Assembly (NCBI GenBank): GCA_002297665.1
Contig: DBMS01000057.1
Coordinates: forward strand, 1 to 33,733
Direction of reading: 5' to 3'
From: Holophagaceae bacterium UBA692
GTDB taxonomy: Bacteria > Acidobacteriota > Holophagae > Holophagales > Holophagaceae
Length of the DNA: 33,733 nt
Shown one piece after another: positions 30,833-33,733 of the stretch. Both the position numbers and the translations under genes were made by a program. Numbering within the stretch: position 1 is the stretch's first letter; every line of letters starts with the position of its first letter. The notes under the pieces are model-generated. The model worked only from the letters and a program-made list of their open reading frames with translations, did not search any database and had not been told where the DNA came from.

Positions 30833-32059
30833 ATGGACATCCGCGAACTCTTCCGCCTGGCCCTGGCGTCCCTCACCCGCAACCTGTCCCGGGCCATCCT
30901 GACCATGCTGGGGATCATCATCGGCGTGGGGTCGGTCATCGTGATGATCGGCATCGGCACGGGCTCCAAGGAGGCCACCCTGGCCGTCATCCGGAACATG
31001 GGCTCCAACACGCTCATCATCTTCAACGGCGGGAGCTCCGCCAACAGCCGCATGGGGCCCATGGCCGCCGGCGGCGTGGAGGTGCTCCGGGAGGAGGACG
31101 CCGCCCTCATCGAGCAGGAGCTCGGCGCCACCAGCGTGGTGGCCGCCACGCCGCAGGTGAGGACCTCGCAGGCCGCGGTCTTCCAGAGCTTCAACTACCT
31201 CACCAGCATCCAGGGCGCGGGCGAGAGCTTCGCGCGCATCCAGGGCTGGACGGTGCGGGACGGCCGGGTCTTCACGAAGGGCGAGGTGAAGGGCCAGGCC
31301 AAGGTGTGCGTGGTGGGCGCCACCGTCGTCAAGAACCTCTTCCCCGGCGGCGAGGATCCCATCGGGCAGGTCATCCGCATCGGCAAGCTCCCCTTCGAGA
31401 TCGTAGGCGTCCTGGAGTCCAAGGGCGCCGGCATGATGGGCGACCAGGACGACGTCGTCGTCGCTCCCTACACCACCGTGATGCGCAAGCTCATGGGACG
31501 CGACCGGATCTCCAACCTGCTGGTGAGCGCGCGGGAAGGGCGGTCCCAGCTGGCCGAGGACGAGATCAAGGCCCTGCTCCGCCAGCGCCTGCGCGTGGCC
31601 GACAAGGACGAGTCCCCCTTCACCATCCGCAAGCAGGACGACCTGGTGAAGATGATGAGCCAGCAGGCCGACGTGTTGACCCTCTTCCTGGCCCTGGCGG
31701 CGGCCATCAGCCTGGTGGTGGGCGGCATCGGCATCTCGAACATCATGCTGGTGTCGGTCACCGAGCGCACCCGCGAGATCGGCGTGCGGCGCGCCATCGG
31801 GGCCCTGCGGCGCGCGATCCTGCTGCAGTTCCTCACGGAGGCGGTGGTGATGTCCATCCTGGGCGGGGCCATCGGCATCGCCCTGGCCGGCGCGACCCTG
31901 TGGATCCTGCGCAGCGCGACCACGACGCCCGCCGTGATGGAGACCTGGGCCGTGGCCCTGGGGCTGGGCTTCAGCGCCACGGTCGGGGTGCTGGCCGGGT
32001 TCCTCCCGGCCCTGAAGGCCTCGCGGCTGGACGTCATCGACGCGCTGCGGTACGAATAG
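30833..32059 (+). CDS. MacB/FtsX-type ABC transporter permease
   Basis: 408 aa. The N-terminal transmembrane helix (LTMLGIIIGVGSVIVMIGIGTG) is followed by a periplasmic MacB_PCD domain of about residues 45-250, then three more helices in the C-terminal FtsX domain with NIMLVSVTERTREIGVRRAIGALRRAIL, the conserved coupling region. The four-helix topology fits LolC/MacB-type exporters. Unlike E. coli MacB it has no fused ATPase, and no separate ATPase gene is adjacent: the adaptor is upstream and the next genes are convergent. The ATPase must be encoded elsewhere. Substrate unknown. Confidence 0.93.
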   Translation: MDIRELFRLALASLTRNLSRAILTMLGIIIGVGSVIVMIGIGTGSKEATLAVIRNMGSNTLIIFNGGSSANSRMGPMAAGGVEVLREEDAALIEQELGATSVVAATPQVRTSQAAVFQSFNYLTSIQGAGESFARIQGWTVRDGRVFTKGEVKGQAKVCVVGATVVKNLFPGGEDPIGQVIRIGKLPFEIVGVLESKGAGMMGDQDDVVVAPYTTVMRKLMGRDRISNLLVSAREGRSQLAEDEIKALLRQRLRVADKDESPFTIRKQDDLVKMMSQQADVLTLFLALAAAISLVVGGIGISNIMLVSVTERTREIGVRRAIGALRRAILLQFLTEAVVMSILGGAIGIALAGATLWILRSATTTPAVMETWAVALGLGFSATVGVLAGFLPALKASRLDVIDALRYE

Positions 32060-32092
32060 CCGACGCCTGCTCTTCCCTGGCGGGGGTGCCTG

Positions 32093-32824
32093 TCAGGGTT
32101 CCGATCGCGTAAACCCCGCAACGGCTCCCGACTCCCGCAAATCCTCCAGGAAGGCCATGGTGGGCCCGGCGTCCGGGATGCCCAGGTCCTCCAGCACCTC
32201 GCCCAGGGGCCGGGATGCGCCTTCCTTGAGCAGGTAGGCCGTTGCCGGGGTCAGCTCCAGGGCCTGGAAGAGGCCCTCCCGGTCGCGGCAGGCCAGGAGA
32301 TGGACGATCCCCGGCGCCGGCCGGGGCGCCTCCTCCGAGGCGAGGTGCACGGCGTGGGTGTAGCAGACCAGCTGCGCCGCGGCGTCCAGCACCACCCGGG
32401 ACCCGGGGCCGGGCGCGGCTGCGAGGCCCTCCGGCGCAGGCAGGTCCTCGAATCGGTACACGAGCGTCTCCATGAGTTCCCAATGGACCAGTTCCAGCAG
32501 GAAGGGCCACCGGTCCAGGCCCCAGCCGGTCCGCGCCAGCCAGCCCAGGAAGGCCGGGGCGATGTCCCGGTGGTGCGGGCTGGGGACGCAGCGGGCCTCG
32601 AGGAAGGCGTCCACGCAGGATGTCCATGCGTGCTCCTCCTCCAGCAGGGCCAGGGTGACGGGGAACATGGCCTCGATGGGGTCCACCAGGCTGGGCCGGG
32701 CCAGTTCCCGGTAGGCCAGGAGCCCCTCCCGCATCCCGTCGAAGGACTCCCCGGCGGGGGGGACGGGGTCCAGGACCAGGGCGGCCAGGGCGCGCTGGAG
32801 ATGCCGGGTGCGGGACTCAGGCAT
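32093..32824 (-). CDS. DUF2063-family partner protein of the MNIO enzyme (BufC/HvfC-like)
   Basis: 243 aa from ATG 32824, which overlaps the stop of the DUF692 gene by 8 bp. The N-terminal part (LQRALAALVLDP, then LLAYRELARPSLVDPIEAMFPVTLALL) matches the DUF2063 putative DNA-binding domain; these proteins are now regarded as partners that bring the precursor peptide to the MNIO enzyme. The C-terminal half is less conserved and includes THAVHLASEE. The gene converges with the permease, with 33 bp between stops. Assignment rests on the family pattern and on its neighbour. Confidence 0.85.
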   Translation of the reverse strand: MPESRTRHLQRALAALVLDPVPPAGESFDGMREGLLAYRELARPSLVDPIEAMFPVTLALLEEEHAWTSCVDAFLEARCVPSPHHRDIAPAFLGWLARTGWGLDRWPFLLELVHWELMETLVYRFEDLPAPEGLAAAPGPGSRVVLDAAAQLVCYTHAVHLASEEAPRPAPGIVHLLACRDREGLFQALELTPATAYLLKEGASRPLGEVLEDLGIPDAGPTMAFLEDLRESGAVAGFTRSEP

Positions 32825-33659
32825 GGACCGGCCCCAGGGCCTCGTCGTAGACGGCCTGGAGCGCCTCGCGCTCCGCCAGGAGCTCGGCCAGCTCCGGGAT
32901 GTGGCTGTCGCGCTCCAGGAGCACCGGGACCCGCCTGCCGATGCGCTGGAGGGTCCAGCGCAGGAGTTCGGCCACGGGCGCGATGACCGGGGCGCCATGG
33001 GTGTCCACGGTGAGGGAGCCGATCTTCCGGTGGCCGGCGATGTGCATCTGCACCACCCGGTGAAGGGGCATGGATGCCAGCCACGCCCGGGGGTCGAAGC
33101 CGAAGTTGAGGGCGTTGACGTAGACGTTGTTGATGTCCAGGAGCCAGCCCACGTCCGCGCCTTCCAGCACCTCCGTGATGAACGCGGCCTCGTCCATCTC
33201 CCCCGGGCCCAGGGGCGCGTAGTAGGTGATGTTCTCGAGGGCCAGGGGCACCGGGAGCCGCGCCTGCAGGTCCCGGGCCCTGCGCACGGCATGGCGCGCC
33301 GCCTCCCGGGTGAAGGGCAGGGGGAGGAGGTCGTGCAGGTGGCTGCCGTCCACGGCCGTGAAGCACAGGTGCTCGGAGTGCCAGGGGGTGCCCGCCCGGA
33401 TGAGGAACCTGCCCAGGTCCCGGAGGTACTCCGCGTCCCAGGGGTCGAAGCCCCCCAGGGACATGGCGAGCCCGTGGGTGAGCACGGGATCCCGGTCCAG
33501 CACGGCCATGGCCCACCGGTGGTGGCGCCCCCCCTCCCCGATGAGGTTCTCGGGGCAGGTCTCCCAGAAGGGGACCCCCAGTTCCGGGTCCAGGGCCGCG
33601 GCCTCCATGTGGGGACGCCTCAGGCCCAGGCCGACGCCGGTGAAGGGGGTCCGCTCCAT
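32817..33659 (-). CDS. DUF692 multinuclear non-heme iron oxidase (MNIO, BufB-like)
   Basis: 280 aa, typical DUF692 length, a TIM-barrel enzyme that modifies cysteines in a ribosomal peptide. Metal-ligand motifs are visible: GTPWHSEHLCF, LALENITYY, GWLLDINNVYVNALNFGFDP, VVQMHIAGHRKIG, DTHGAPV and PVLLERDSHIPEL. It lies between a precursor-like peptide gene and a DUF2063 gene, the order bufA-bufB-bufC of the copper-binding bufferins, in which Cys is converted to a thiooxazole. The start is ATG 33659, 7 bp after the precursor stop. Confidence 0.93.
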   Translation of the reverse strand: MERTPFTGVGLGLRRPHMEAAALDPELGVPFWETCPENLIGEGGRHHRWAMAVLDRDPVLTHGLAMSLGGFDPWDAEYLRDLGRFLIRAGTPWHSEHLCFTAVDGSHLHDLLPLPFTREAARHAVRRARDLQARLPVPLALENITYYAPLGPGEMDEAAFITEVLEGADVGWLLDINNVYVNALNFGFDPRAWLASMPLHRVVQMHIAGHRKIGSLTVDTHGAPVIAPVAELLRWTLQRIGRRVPVLLERDSHIPELAELLAEREALQAVYDEALGPVHA

Positions 33660-33666
33660 GGCGGGC

Positions 33667-33733
33667 CTACGGCTTGGCCGGGGTGGGTTCCTTCTTGTCC
33701 TTGGCCTTGTGGTCCTTGCCGCAGGAGCCGTCC
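33667..33733 (-). CDS. C-terminus of a bufferin-like precursor peptide (5' part outside window)
   Basis: Only the last 21 codons and stop TAG are present. They read DGSCG, followed by the Lys-rich KDHKAKDKKEP and a Pro/Ala tail. The Cys-Gly motif close to a lysine-rich end is what DUF2282/BufA1 (HvfA) precursors show, where repeated KCG or SCG units are modified by the MNIO. It is directly upstream of the DUF692 gene in the same direction. Confidence is limited because the signal peptide and any other Cys motifs lie beyond the edge. Confidence 0.7.
   Translation of the reverse strand, partial: DGSCGKDHKAKDKKEPTPAKP

Noticed and set aside
32060..32092. Possible bidirectional terminator between the permease and the DUF2063 gene
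   Set aside because: Only a five-base stem (CCCTG/CAGGG) with a long loop and no T tract can be drawn.

Overview
The window is very GC-rich (roughly 70% by eye), gene-dense and made of compact metabolic operons with ATGA or 8 bp overlaps. It contains no rRNA, tRNA, CRISPR array or insertion sequence that I can see. The carbamoyltransferase-type arginine operon, the mix of citrate lyase, a glycyl radical enzyme and biosynthetic operons, and the base composition suggest an anaerobic or facultative bacterium. Holophaga/Geothrix-like Acidobacteriota is my best guess; this is inference and no marker gene is present.

Layout, left to right. (1) 1-5208, minus strand: a citrate lyase operon, citC-citD-[DUF296/PPC protein]-citE-citF-citXG, the last gene cut by the left edge. 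It makes the lyase, its ligase and its prosthetic group. (2) 5264-5656: an mscL channel gene whose product ends in a zinc ribbon. (3) 5696-14927: argR divergent from one tight arginine operon, argD-argF'-argB-argE-argH-argG-orf-argC. The shared intergenic region carries at least six ATTTGCA-type repeats, probable ArgR operators. The carbamoyltransferase has Ala where the acetylornithine enzyme has Glu, which predicts N-succinyl rather than N-acetyl intermediates. No recognisable N-acylglutamate synthase is present; an uncharacterised P-loop protein between argG and argC is a candidate for that step. (4) 14992-19672: two GT4 glycosyltransferases flanking ilvD. (5) 19687-24888, minus strand: a hydroxyproline/collagen-peptide module of an M24 Xaa-Pro peptidase, a FadR-type GntR regulator, a glycyl-radical activase and trans-4-hydroxyproline dehydratase (HypD). 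A 21 bp perfect palindrome lies in front of it.

(6) 24972-29478, plus strand: an amino-acid operon with two ribosome-mediated attenuators. The first leader peptide carries Val-Val-Val-Ile-Ile, followed by an antiterminator/terminator pair ahead of a LysR regulator and ilvA. The second leader peptide carries Asn-Asn-Asn, encoded by AAT AAT AAT, followed by a second antiterminator/terminator pair ahead of asnB. The asparagine leader is the most novel-looking regulatory element of the window. (7) 29611-32059: a MacA-like adaptor and a MacB/FtsX-type permease without an adjacent ATPase. (8) 32093-33733, minus strand: a bufferin-type RiPP operon with a DUF2063 partner, a DUF692/MNIO enzyme and the last 21 codons of a Cys-Gly-containing precursor peptide cut by the right edge.

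The long reading frames opposite the real genes are products of the GC-rich third codon position and were left out.
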